DNA from: Tetrapyrgos nigripes
Lineage: Eukaryota > Basidiomycota > Agaricomycetes > Agaricales > Campanellaceae
Direction: 5' to 3'
Length of the DNA: 64,000 nt
Assembly (NCBI GenBank): GCA_013368315.1
Contig: JAACJM010000071.1
Span: 248,001-312,000 of the forward strand
A program made the translations under genes and the position numbers. Below the pieces are notes generated by a model. That model was given only the letters and a program-made list of their open reading frames with translations. It did not search any database and was not told the origin of the DNA. Positions 54,877-64,000 of the stretch are shown piece by piece (position 1 is the stretch's first letter; each line of letters opens with the position of its first letter).

Positions 54877-55267
54877 ACAATTACTTATCGATGTACTCTA
54901 TTGGAAGTCTCGGGGGTTGTACGGCTACTTTGTAGCATTGTTGCCAAAATTAAGCTTAATTTCCTTTTCCTAGTCCTTTTTTCTCTTCACACACTATTCT
55001 TATCATATGCGTACATGCCCATCGCTTTATATCCATACCAGCAATCACTCTCTGTGCTCGTAGTTAGTTGTATTCTTGTACTTGGGATTACACAAAAGTC
55101 ACTCTCAGTGACACTCTAGCAGAGGACGATATTTTCATCTTCTACTACATACACGTCGTGTATTTATGATTATCACCCACATTATCCACCAGTCGTTTGT
55201 AATGAAAATCGCTCCTTTCCTTGCTCATGGAAAATTATGAAAAACTATAGTCCGTGCAGTAGTATGT
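54877..55267. other. Convergent intergenic stretch
   Basis: About 390 bp between two stop codons facing each other. AT-rich, with polyadenylation-like TTATCATATG and AAAATTATGAAAAACT strings. No gene is seen. Confidence 0.6.
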
Positions 55268-58137
55268 TTACACCACAGATACATCATTCTCCCCATTCAA
55301 AGCCCTCAAATACGCCAACGACGCCGTCTTCCTCACACCACCCTTATACCCCCCACTAAACTTGGCATTCCTCGCTTTATCCGCCATTTGTCTTTCAACA
55401 CCCGACATAAACATCTTCAGAGCGTTTCTATCCGTATCAGTGTAGATATAAGCCCCGTACCCTTCGCACGACCCCAATTCCGATTCGGAGGATTTAGTCG
55501 CGATGGAGCCATGAGAAGCCGAGGATGAGATGCGTCTAGTGTCGTCCATGTTGACCCTGTCTTGAAAAAGAGCGATCCGTGGCTTTGCCGCTACAGAGAC
55601 TGATTGAGATTGAGACTGGAACTGGAACTGAGATTGGGATTTCTTCATCAGAAACTGTCTTTTCTGCATCACTTTGCCCTTTCCGTTCCATACCATACCA
55701 TGACGTTCTCCTTCTCTTCCCATTTCCTTTCCTTTCCCTTTCCCTTGTCTTTCGTCTTTTCCTTCCCATTGGCTGCAGAACTAATGTTGTTAACCCTACT
55801 CTTGCCGAAAGGCTCTCTCTTCGGTACCTCATAACCTTCACTCTGGACTTGAGCAGGCCCATTGTCATTCTGCACCTCCCTGAATGGTCTCGGCCTAACC
55901 CTCTTTCCACGTAACCCAGTATCCTTCATATTCGCCTTCCCGTCATCCACCATGACCGATGAGAGTGAGAGTGACACGTCGGTGAGAGGCGTAGACTCAG
56001 ACTGAGGTTTATCGTTCTTGTCCTCGTGATCGTGAGCGTAGGGCAGACCTTCATCTGAGCTCGAAGCAGAGGCTGAGATGCTCGCTTTGAGTGTTGACTT
56101 TTCTGGCGTAGTAGCGCTTGTATACCCATAATCGTGCAAGAGCGACGAAAAAGTCTGAATACATCGATTTGGTGTTGTCTGGAGTGCTGCAGCGTTTGTA
56201 TCCATAGTCCATCAAGAACGACGAAAAGTCAGACAGGTACATCGAGTCTTCTTTGTCGTTCCCGTTCCCATGCCCGTGTCCGTACCCTTGGTCAATCTCA
56301 TTTCCATCTCCATGTTCTTTCCCAATCCTAACCCCAAGCCAATCCTGTACATCGCTCTGATCCAGAATCCTGTTAATATCCTCCGCAGAACAGACACTCC
56401 CACTTCCACTCGCAAGCATCAAAATCTCATGAGGAGACCGAGACCTTGACGTTGAATACCACTCGACGAGTTCTTGAAGCAAGTCGTCCACTTGCCTGGT
56501 AATACTATCTCCTGAAGAATTTGACGAGACAGACTCGGCGCTGCCATCGTCCGATCCTACAGAAGACGAGTCGTCGAAGAAAGACCGAAGAGTTTCCAAA
56601 TCTATCGTTGTGTTTTTTTGACGACGGGGACTAGGGGCTGAGCTTGACTCGGTAGAACGTTGACCTTCTGTGCGCGTGTGTGACTGCGCTGACAATGTCG
56701 GCGATGGTGTGAGCATGCTTCCATCTGGAGACAGCAACGACGCCGACAGCGATGCGACAGAAGGAGGATGAATGAGTAGATTGAATGATAGATCCATATC
56801 CGGTGCGCCAACAGTAGCTTTGTTGGGTTTAACTGGGGTACTGGTGAGAGGCGCAGACGGTGACGATGGGAGAGTCGGTAGCGGTAAGAACGAGGAACGA
56901 GGAGAAAGAATGTCTCCAGAACGAAAGTAATCAAAGGCGAGCACTTTTTTCATTTCGGAATTGGGTGAGAATCCTTCTTTTGCTTCTCCTGCCATGCCAG
57001 CAAAAGATGACACATTTGGGACGGCTGATACGGTAGTACCACTTCCCAGCTTGTTGGAGGTGATAGCATCAGCCTGGTTGTGAGACTCGTTCGGGGCGGT
57101 GTGATAGGAGTGAGAGTCCGACGTATGCGAAGTAGATTCGGCTTCAACGGACAAAGAGCAATCCACGTCGGTACCATAAGAAGGAGCATGCGACGATTCA
57201 GAACAAGATTCGACCTCGACGAGCATGGAGTCTAAAGATCTTTCACTGGCAGTCTGTGGGAAGGTTGGTTCTTGTTGCTTGAGAAGGGAAGAGGCACCTA
57301 GAGGAGTCGAAGATACGGCAGCTTGAGTGAGAGGATTGGTAGGGTCACTTTCACTTTCACTGGAGAAAAACCAATACGAGGTGACTAAATCTCCTTTCTT
57401 CAAGGCGCCGCTAGGTTCCTCAGGACAATCAGGCCGAATATATGGCAGTTTGGGCGACAAAACAGCTTGAGGCGGTTTGCGAATCACTTTGTTGTCTTGG
57501 TAGAAGCTTGAATCAGACACAAGGCGTGGTGACGAATGGGACGGATTTGGAGGGTCGCAGCCAACGGATGAAGGCGTGTATACTGGAGACCCGCCTAGTA
57601 AAGGAGTCTGTGGAAGGTGATACGCAGGACGAGCGGCGGGCCGAGAATGACACATGGCGGTTTGAGGAGTTAGGAAAGGATCATCTGAGCGAAGTGGAGG
57701 AGCTGTTGACGTTGGCGGATTGGCCAGAGAAAGACAAGAGGGATGTCCAACAACAAAACTTGAGTCAGAGTCTAGCGTGGATGCACGATTTCGCCGCCGA
57801 GTTCCAGTGAAAGCTTGAAGTTTTGGGGAAGGCTTTATCAGCTGTATGACTCTGGTTCGGAAAGACGCTTGGCGAGTCTGGATATAGTGATACTCAGCGA
57901 ACTGCAACTGGATAAGGACGCGTTACGGACCTCTGCAACGACTGCGTCAGCCTGGGTGACACAGTCATTGTTCTGCGAGCCTTTTCGGTGGTACCATTTG
58001 ATGAACCAGTACGACGCTACGATAAACACTGCGAGTAGGCTGACTCCTGAGACGGTCGTGAGAGCCACTCTGACAAAATAAATCACGTCCGACGACTGCA
58101 AGCTGGAGCTAGGAGATTGGCCAGGGTAGTTGTTCAT
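55268..58137 (-). CDS. Large single-pass membrane protein of unknown function
   Basis: Three exons on the minus strand: 57867-58137, 55699-57813 and 55268-55654. The product begins MNNYPGQSPSSSLQSSD, has one membrane helix at about 17-45 (VALTTVSGVSLLAVFIVASYWFI) followed by KWYHRKG, and then a very long Ser/Pro-rich, mostly disordered cytosolic part. Near its end two similar units lie in tandem: DFSSFLMDYGY with STPDNTKS, and DFSSLLHDYGY with TTPEKS. The last exon has a Gln/Ser run and ends GGVRKTASLAYLRALNGEND. Exon 2 carries five T (56148-56152, minus strand) where four are needed to keep the frame between the two units; with four, the exons sum to 924 codons. So either one extra base is an error or the protein ends shortly after the first unit. 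Divergent from the F-box gene at 58327 across 189 bp. Confidence 0.65.
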
Positions 58138-58326
58138 AGTGAATGAGTGTAGTTGTAGCAATGTGTGCTGTATAAACGAGTGGAAGGGTTCTCGGTTGAG
58201 TGGTTGGCGGAAGAAGAGGAATAGGCGTGACTATAATTCACGTTCAGTTCTCATTGCAGTTAACCATCACCAGCAGTGAGTGGACTGATCAAAATCTAAT
58301 TCATCCTTCTCACTCGATCTTTGTAG

Positions 58327-60105
58327 ATGATATCTAAACTGTGCGTCAAATGTCGAGCAGACCTGTTCACCAAGGAACCCTCTCGTTGCCCAGTCGATTT
58401 GCATTCTGGCTACGTCCCTAATGAAAGGGACATCGCTCGTATGAAATCTTTCATACAGGATGCAAACGCAGACATCTCAGAACTAGACAGTATGCTGGCT
58501 CTGCTCACAGAGCGACGGGAAACCCTTGTACGGCAAGTCAACGACTGCAAGCGTGTTATCTCTGCGAACGCACTTCGCAACTTTCCCCCGGAGGTCTTGA
58601 TAGAAGTCTTCCGCTTATGTACCCCTTCCTTGGACCTTTTTTATTCCACACATGATGCTTTTTCAGCGACTCTACTCGCCATTTCACAGACCTGTGCATT
58701 TTGGCGGAATGTTTCCCTATCTACCCCCGAGCTATGGACGAATATTTTCATTGATATCACCTCCTGCCCTGACGGGCCAAACTATCACAGCCTGCTGAAG
58801 TTATATCTCAGTCGGTCATCATCTACTCCTCTGACGCTCCAAATCACTGCCAGAGTCACTCAGTACAATCTTCCTTTTAGCCTGGCCGATCGTGGCGAAT
58901 TCTCCGCCCAGCAGCGGTCAATGCTCGAGTATCTACCCTCCCAATTCCACCTTTGTGCTCATTTGTCTCTTGACCTGCACTCACTGGTCCAACGCGACAT
59001 CATACTCCCCTCAAATTTCCATATTCTCCAATCCCTCGCGATAAAAACGACTGGGTTTAATGGATGGAATCCCCCCGACGTCGATGTCCTCGATTACTTA
59101 ACAAACGTTCCCAATTTACGATCATTGGAAACCATCGTGTACACTGACCGTGGGCCCTTGATCTACCCCTTCATTAACAACTTGACCACCATCACACTAC
59201 ATTTCTTAAGTCGAGCCTCTTATGTGCGCTCACTATTGGAGAAATGTCCTCATCTGCGACATGCCAATATCGAGCTCAGAGGCCTTGAGACAGACGAGGA
59301 CATCAACTCAGAATCGGCTGCTATTCAGGTCCACCACGCACTGCGCACATTCAAAATCAATGTGACGAATCGCGCTTATCATTTGCCAAATCCTCTTCAT
59401 TGGGTTCTTTGTGCCGTTTCACTACCAAATCTCACCGAACTGGAGATAACAGACAAAACTGTAGCAGGGGGCAAAGGATTATGCACAGCTCTTACTGTCT
59501 TTTTGCTAAATTCTCCACTTCTCCGAGAGTTTGGTTTGAATGCGACCTGCTTTGAATGGGACAGAGAACTGATTGAGATACTGCGCCTTTCGCCGACTCT
59601 TGCTCGACTTCGGCTTGAAATTGAGGACAAACACCCTGCCTTGACCAAACAGTTCTTTCATGACTTGTCCTTCCAAAATGAGGATGAGGATGATGGTGAC
59701 TGTCACGATAGCCCACCGGTCCTTCCTTGCCTGGAACATTTCAGTCTCGACTTCATTGTCTACGTCGAAACAGGTTGGGGGTCTTCAGGCTATCTTCCTC
59801 CCAATGCGGAGAACATCCTGGCCATGGTAGAGTCTCGTGTTCGTCGTCAACCTAGTGCTGTACACCGTGGCCAGTTGCGTTCTTTCAGGCTTTCAGCTTT
59901 GTTAAACACTCTCGACGGATTTAGGTGGGCTGAGAAAGCTATCCCTCTTTTCAAAGCCGGTCTCCAATCTCTGAAACTTGATGAAGGGCTGGAGTTTGAT
60001 GTTCGCTTTCATAACCATCTGGTGAAGTATAGAGACGTCGTAGTTATATCATCTTCTGCAGAAAAACTCGAATCCCAATACCGTATACGATCTCAGGCTT
60101 ACTGA
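58327..60105 (+). CDS. F-box protein
   Basis: Intronless, 592 residues, clean frame. It opens with a CVKC...CPVDLHSGY segment and a coiled coil (about 38-75: ISELDSMLALLTERRETLVR), then the F-box LRNFPPEVLIEVFRLC, followed by ISQTCAFWRNVSLSTPELW. This head is the standard layout of the large Agaricomycete F-box family. The remainder has scattered leucine-rich elements (NLRSLETIV, LPNLTELEIT, LRSFRLSALL). Presumed SCF ubiquitin-ligase adaptor; the target is unknown. Confidence 0.88.
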   Translation: MISKLCVKCRADLFTKEPSRCPVDLHSGYVPNERDIARMKSFIQDANADISELDSMLALLTERRETLVRQVNDCKRVISANALRNFPPEVLIEVFRLCTPSLDLFYSTHDAFSATLLAISQTCAFWRNVSLSTPELWTNIFIDITSCPDGPNYHSLLKLYLSRSSSTPLTLQITARVTQYNLPFSLADRGEFSAQQRSMLEYLPSQFHLCAHLSLDLHSLVQRDIILPSNFHILQSLAIKTTGFNGWNPPDVDVLDYLTNVPNLRSLETIVYTDRGPLIYPFINNLTTITLHFLSRASYVRSLLEKCPHLRHANIELRGLETDEDINSESAAIQVHHALRTFKINVTNRAYHLPNPLHWVLCAVSLPNLTELEITDKTVAGGKGLCTALTVFLLNSPLLREFGLNATCFEWDRELIEILRLSPTLARLRLEIEDKHPALTKQFFHDLSFQNEDEDDGDCHDSPPVLPCLEHFSLDFIVYVETGWGSSGYLPPNAENILAMVESRVRRQPSAVHRGQLRSFRLSALLNTLDGFRWAEKAIPLFKAGLQSLKLDEGLEFDVRFHNHLVKYRDVVVISSSAEKLESQYRIRSQAY

Positions 60106-60252
60106 TCTCGCTTTTCCCTTTTCCCAACTGGATGTCAGTTCTGGATTTCTTTGATATCTATATGTAGTTGTAGAATCTATACTACCTTAATAAATGACAA
60201 AAGCAGATCTTCCTTGTAAATGCACTCATGAAAACCTTCTCAACACCCAAAA

Positions 60253-61590
60253 TCACCGTATAATCCCACCAACATCTCCCAAAAGGACATTATCAATCAG
60301 CCTCGTCTTACCTATCCACAATGCCCCACTAAGGATGACTGGCACACGTTCTGTGTTCTTCACCCGAGACTCTTTCGTCACCTCGTCACCCAAAACCTCA
60401 AAATCCGCCGAATCATTCATCTCGATATAATCCAACCTGATACCCAAATCTCCTTCCAAATCCCCGCTCTTCGTTCTTTCAATCATCTCCCTCACAACCC
60501 CTTGCCCAATCCCAATACACTCTTTCTTCGTCTTGCCAACTTCCCAGGCATCTTCCACCGATTTGAGAGCTTTGTACAAAGTACCAGCTACGGCGCGTCC
60601 TTCAGGTGGTAGATAAGCATTTCGAGAGGATAGAGCAAGGTTGTCTGTAGAATCTCGGACAGTAGGAACAATGTGGAGATTTTGGGGTGAAGGGTGAGAT
60701 AAGAGGAGGTCAGTCACCATCCGTCTGAGCAGGAGAGCTTGTTGGATGTCTTTTTGACCAAAATACGCGTTCGTTGGCTAGAAGAAACATCCAATCAGTT
60801 AATCAGTTAATCAGCTCCCGAACAATTGCGGCGATACTCACCTCGATGGCATTAAATAATTTAGTAACGACCGTAGCAACTCCTCTAAAAAACGTTGGTC
60901 GACTTCTGCCTTCCATTTGTTCGCTGAGACCTTTTACTTCTACGAAGGTACCTTTTTGAGAAGAAACGTCTTGACTAATTCCGAGGGGGTATATTTCTCG
61001 GACCGTAGGTAGGAACACGGCAGAGGCGGTACGGCTGCAGGATTCTGTACTTGATTGGAGCTGCGACGGGTGTACTGTTACTTTTTGTTCCAATAGAACG
61101 CGCAAATCCCGTTCTAGCGTCCGCGGATAGGAAGCTAGATCTTCATGAGGAGCGAACTGGGCAGGGTTGACGAAGATGGAGAGCACTGTCAAGTCGTTTT
61201 CGGCGAGGGATCTGCGGACTGGGTGACGCGGGTTAGCAAGAGAAGGAGCAACTTGCAGACCAATGATCATAGCCAGAGACACACACCTAGACTAAGATGA
61301 CCTTCATGCAACGCACCCATCGTCGGCACAAAACCGACAGACTTGTTCTCCATCCGAGCTTTGTGTCTCCATTCTCTGTAAGAGGCTACCGTTGTGAATA
61401 TGGGAATTGGGCAAGGCGGTAAACTTGCGGTAGACATATTCGACTTGGGTTGGAGGGTAATAGTAATACGCAGTGTAGTCCTCGTCGTCAGACGTAATCC
61501 TGCCGAAGATATCAGATTCATTGTGGACTGTCGGAGCTTGGATTTGCGGAATGAATTGCGTAGGATAGGAGTAAGAGACAACGTAGACAT
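60253..61590 (-). CDS. PAN6: Pantothenate synthetase (pantoate-beta-alanine ligase)
   Basis: Joins pantoate and beta-alanine with ATP to make pantothenate, the precursor of CoA. Exons on the minus strand 61287-61590, 60842-61218 and 60253-60777 sum to 1206 nt (401 residues). Signatures: PTMGALHEGHLSLV at 89-102 (the HxGH motif of the nucleotidyltransferase fold), FVNPAQFAPHEDLASYPR, AYFGQKDIQQALLL and LALSSRNAYL. The first ATG (61590) gives a 51-residue extension rich in Arg, Ser and Thr, which looks like a mitochondrial presequence; the second ATG at residue 52 (61437) would give a cytosolic form. Intron 2 contains a triple (TCAGTTAA)-like repeat. It converges with the F-box gene (147 bp between stop codons). 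Confidence 0.93.
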
Positions 61591-62255
61591 TTGGAGAAAT
61601 CATGAGACATTTGCAGAGACATCCTACATTATCGGACAATCATAAATGATCGTGCAAAAAAAAGTAGGGAGGGATCTGCATGACGTGATCTGACTTCGCA
61701 TCATGATCAAGGTTCTACCTTCTGGCTGGCGGCCGCTTGTGGACGCTTGCTCAAGCAAAAAAAGCGGAAAAAGTAAGGAAAAAGCTCGCCAGCTCTCAAG
61801 CAACCGGCCACGTCTATTTTACCGCAAGTTCAAAAGTTTAGTAAGTCACCGCGCTTTGTACGGTCGATGATTCCACCTCCCCTCTCTTCAAAACAAGTTT
61901 TTATATCGTAAGGACGCTTTTGAAAGTTCTGACTTGACATAGTGAGTTGCAGGGGACGCACCGAGAAATTCCATCTTTTGTGCAAAATCGTCGCGACAAG
62001 GAGAGAAGCTAGAAAAGCTGGCATGATCTCATTTGCTGATGGTGTACGTCGAGCGGTGCTCTTCGCTCAGCGAGGTTTTTGAGATACCTGCATTGCCAAG
62101 ACCACATGGAGTGGATGCATTGTTTGAAGCCAGTAGTCACTTTAGACAGATCAGTACGCTCGTTAGATTTATATGTACAATGGTATGCATAAGTATTAGG
62201 AAGAGCATAAGGTTTAAACATACATTGGCGTCCACACCCTTGCAACAGCTTAATA
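61591..62255. other. Upstream region of pantothenate synthetase with dispersed repeat
   Basis: About 660 bp. The right half is filled by copy B of the dispersed repeat (61731-62000). The remaining 62001-62255 shows no gene and ends at the stop codon of the next minus-strand gene. Confidence 0.6.
61731..62000 (+). repeat. Dispersed repeat, copy B
   Basis: Counterpart of 34312-34565 in the same orientation, beginning GGCCGCTTGTGG and ending ATCGTCGCGACAAG. Both copies have a CAAGC/AAGCGG-rich head able to pair with itself. No coding frame. Confidence 0.8.
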
Positions 62256-63973
62256 TCACGAAGGAATCATAGCGCCCCGTTTTCTCGCTCTCTGAATCGC
62301 TTTCTCTACGTCCTTCCTACTCAATCCCACTCCATGTCCCGGTCTTTGTACCAACGCATCGCAACCGCCATCCCCAGCATCCAACCCAGACCCACTGCCA
62401 ACCATAACAGCCCAGAACTCCATCTCATAATCCCCCAAATCATTACCATCCTTGTCCTGGACAATTACACCCCTCTCCGCATAAATCTCTCCATAAAAGA
62501 TTTTGAGGGATAATCGTCCTCGGAAGAGGGCGTGTCTGTGCCCATATTTTCCCAAGCCAGAACCAGAGTCAGGACCAGACCTTGAGCTCCAAATGGGTCT
62601 TAACACAAATTCTCCAAACGCATCGACAATATCGCCTATACATCCTTCTCCGATGAGACGTACGTGTGAGAGAATCGTCATCGTCGTCTCAAAATCAGCG
62701 GTAGGGACCTTTTCTGGTGATCTCCGGGACGTTGCCAACCCTGGCGGTGGTCTCGTCACTGTCGAAGTCGAATTCGTTGTACCTGTCTCTGCCGTAGTCA
62801 TTGCCTCTGCCTGCATCCGTATATTGACCAGTGCAACATCCAACATTTTGTTATCCAAAGGATCCCGGATTGCAGGCGATTGGATGAGTCCTATACTACC
62901 CATGTTCCCCAGACTCGCACTCGGGTCATACCGGTGTCCGGAGGAGGGATGTAACATTGACCCAAAGAGACTATGGTTACAGAGGCATCGATAAGACGAG
63001 GATGAGGAGCTTGCTGAGAACGCAGAACCATGGGTGGAACTGGTGGTGGTGGTGGTGGTGCTGATAGATGCGCATAGTGTATGATAGAGTTTTTCGTAAT
63101 TTGAGAATGTGGGCTCGATGGCTTCGGTGATTTTGAAGAGGTGGAAAGAACCTGAAGCTGGAATTGAGAGGATGTTCTGAGGGGGAGTTAGCCGAGATGA
63201 TGGGAACTGGAGTGGGAGTGATGCTAGATGTAGAGCTAGATGTAGAGCTGGATGTGGTAGTTGAGAGATTTGAGATGAAGACTAGAAATTTAGATGATAC
63301 TGAGTTTGGGCAACAAACGCAGCGGAGCGTCAAGACCTCGATGCTCACAGGAACAGCAGAGAAAGACGATGATGGGACTGGAACGACGTTGTCGGACAAG
63401 GTAATGTCCTACGGAGAATTATGGATTAGTCAAAGTCATAGGTTGACCAGATACGAAACTAGCATGCTAGCAATGTTCACTTACCATACCCGTCATATCC
63501 ATGACGCCAGTTGTATTCTCTGCCTGAAGACATAACGGTGCATCTTCCACTTCTGACAACATCTCCACAGACTGTACTGACTCGGTTTTAGTAATCCCTA
63601 CGCCTGCACCTGTACCTGGACCAGAACCAATCTCAGAATTAGTCCTGGTCCTCGGAGCTAGGGACGTAGGTTGCACGCGTCGAGACTTTGACCTCCTCGG
63701 AGCTACAATGGTCATTTTGACCCGTTTAGAGGGAGGGCCATCGTCGCATCCGTCAGTGTATCCTCCGTGACCGTACTCGTAGTAGTTACTGCAGTCGTCA
63801 AGAGTCGGGTTCGTGTCTGAGTTTGAGAAAGAATTTGACGAAAAGTCCGAGTACAGTGTCATATTTGGATTTGAAGTAGTTGGAGCAGATGCGTGCTTTT
63901 GTGAAAGGGTATATGACGGTGATTGTGAAGCTCTAGATGCAGCAAATGACGGGAAGGGGTGTATTCTCTGCAT
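62256..63973 (-). CDS. Hypothetical Ser/Thr-rich protein
   Basis: Three exons on the minus strand, 63485-63973, 63349-63408 and 62256-63281, sum to 1575 nt (524 residues). The N-terminal half is disordered, with a basic patch (PPSKRVKMTIVAPRRSKSRR) that could be a nuclear localisation signal. An ordered element NILSIPASGSFHLFKITEAI opens the middle. The C-terminal 170 residues look folded: TMTILSHVRLIGEGCIGDI, RHALFRGRLSLKIFYGEIYA, GDYEMEFWAVMVG, then a basic helix KDVEKAIQRARKRGAMI. The family is not recognised. ATG 63973 is preceded directly by an in-frame TAG. The exon 2/3 junction was chosen because only that acceptor keeps the frame to the conserved part. Confidence 0.6.
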
Positions 63974-64000
63974 GTACTATAAGGCATGGAGGTGGATGTG

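Noticed and set aside
60842..61590. Start of pantothenate synthetase fixed at residue 52 (61437)
   Set aside because: Not excluded, but the upstream ATG is in the same open frame and gives a presequence-like leader, so the longer form was annotated.
1..64000. CRISPR arrays, operons and bacterial-type signals
   Set aside because: The window is clearly fungal nuclear DNA; no regularly spaced repeats or polycistronic arrangement were seen.

Overview
The window is nuclear DNA of a filamentous basidiomycete, most likely an agaric (Agaricomycetes). Evidence: genes are cut by many short introns (mostly about 45-65 bp, GT-AG with a few GC-AG), several exons are only 4-10 nt long, and the accessory genes belong to families expanded in mushrooms (F-box/LRR proteins, a DUF6534-type membrane protein, an HGDLKP-type protein kinase, jelly-roll surface glycoproteins). 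All exon models below were built by hand from reading frame, splice signals and recalled family sequence; none was checked against transcripts or databases.

Left part (1-26,938), mostly conserved genes: ribonucleotide reductase large subunit (403-3583), a Reg1-like regulator of protein phosphatase 1 (6234-9544), a 21-exon Dal5-type MFS permease (10927-13588), the recombination factor Swi5 (13806-14285), an RCC1-repeat protein of the Ats1/Kti13 kind (minus, 14352-15692), a five-domain RNA-repair protein (15857-18430), a GNAT acetyltransferase (minus, 18484-19152), HMG-CoA synthase (23310-24954) and RNase P/MRP subunit Rpp40 (25166-26938). Between GNAT and HMG-CoA synthase lie a decayed gene and a deleted copy of the GNAT gene.

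Middle part (26,939-51,288), a relic-rich accessory zone: F-box proteins and their ruins, fragments of a RecQ-like helicase and of another multicopy protein, partial duplications of neighbouring genes (the Rpp40 tail, an LRR-like segment, a Cys-motif mini-gene), a hairpin and dispersed repeats. Two credible genes sit in it: a single-pass membrane glycoprotein with a duplicated ectodomain (35048-36766) and a membrane-anchored histidine-phosphatase-like protein whose catalytic RHG motif reads RNG (37243-39297, minus). At 44811-46215 most of the vps9 gene with its promoter has been copied in inverted orientation and joined in frame, 3 bp ahead of a putative start codon, to a protein kinase gene.

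Right part (51,289-64,000): the parental vps9 Rab-GEF gene (minus) with a divergent partner gene 53 bp away, a large single-pass membrane protein (minus), an F-box protein, pantothenate synthetase (minus) and a Ser/Thr-rich protein of unknown function (minus).

Core metabolism (dNTP synthesis, mevalonate pathway, CoA precursor synthesis), glucose-repression control, RNA processing and endosomal traffic are represented, but nothing suggests one operon-like pathway. The most notable association is the RNA-repair gene sharing a 164-bp divergent promoter with a possible tRNA-modification factor. Several otherwise intact frames are interrupted by single-base indels, often in short repeats or homopolymers; these may be decay or assembly error.
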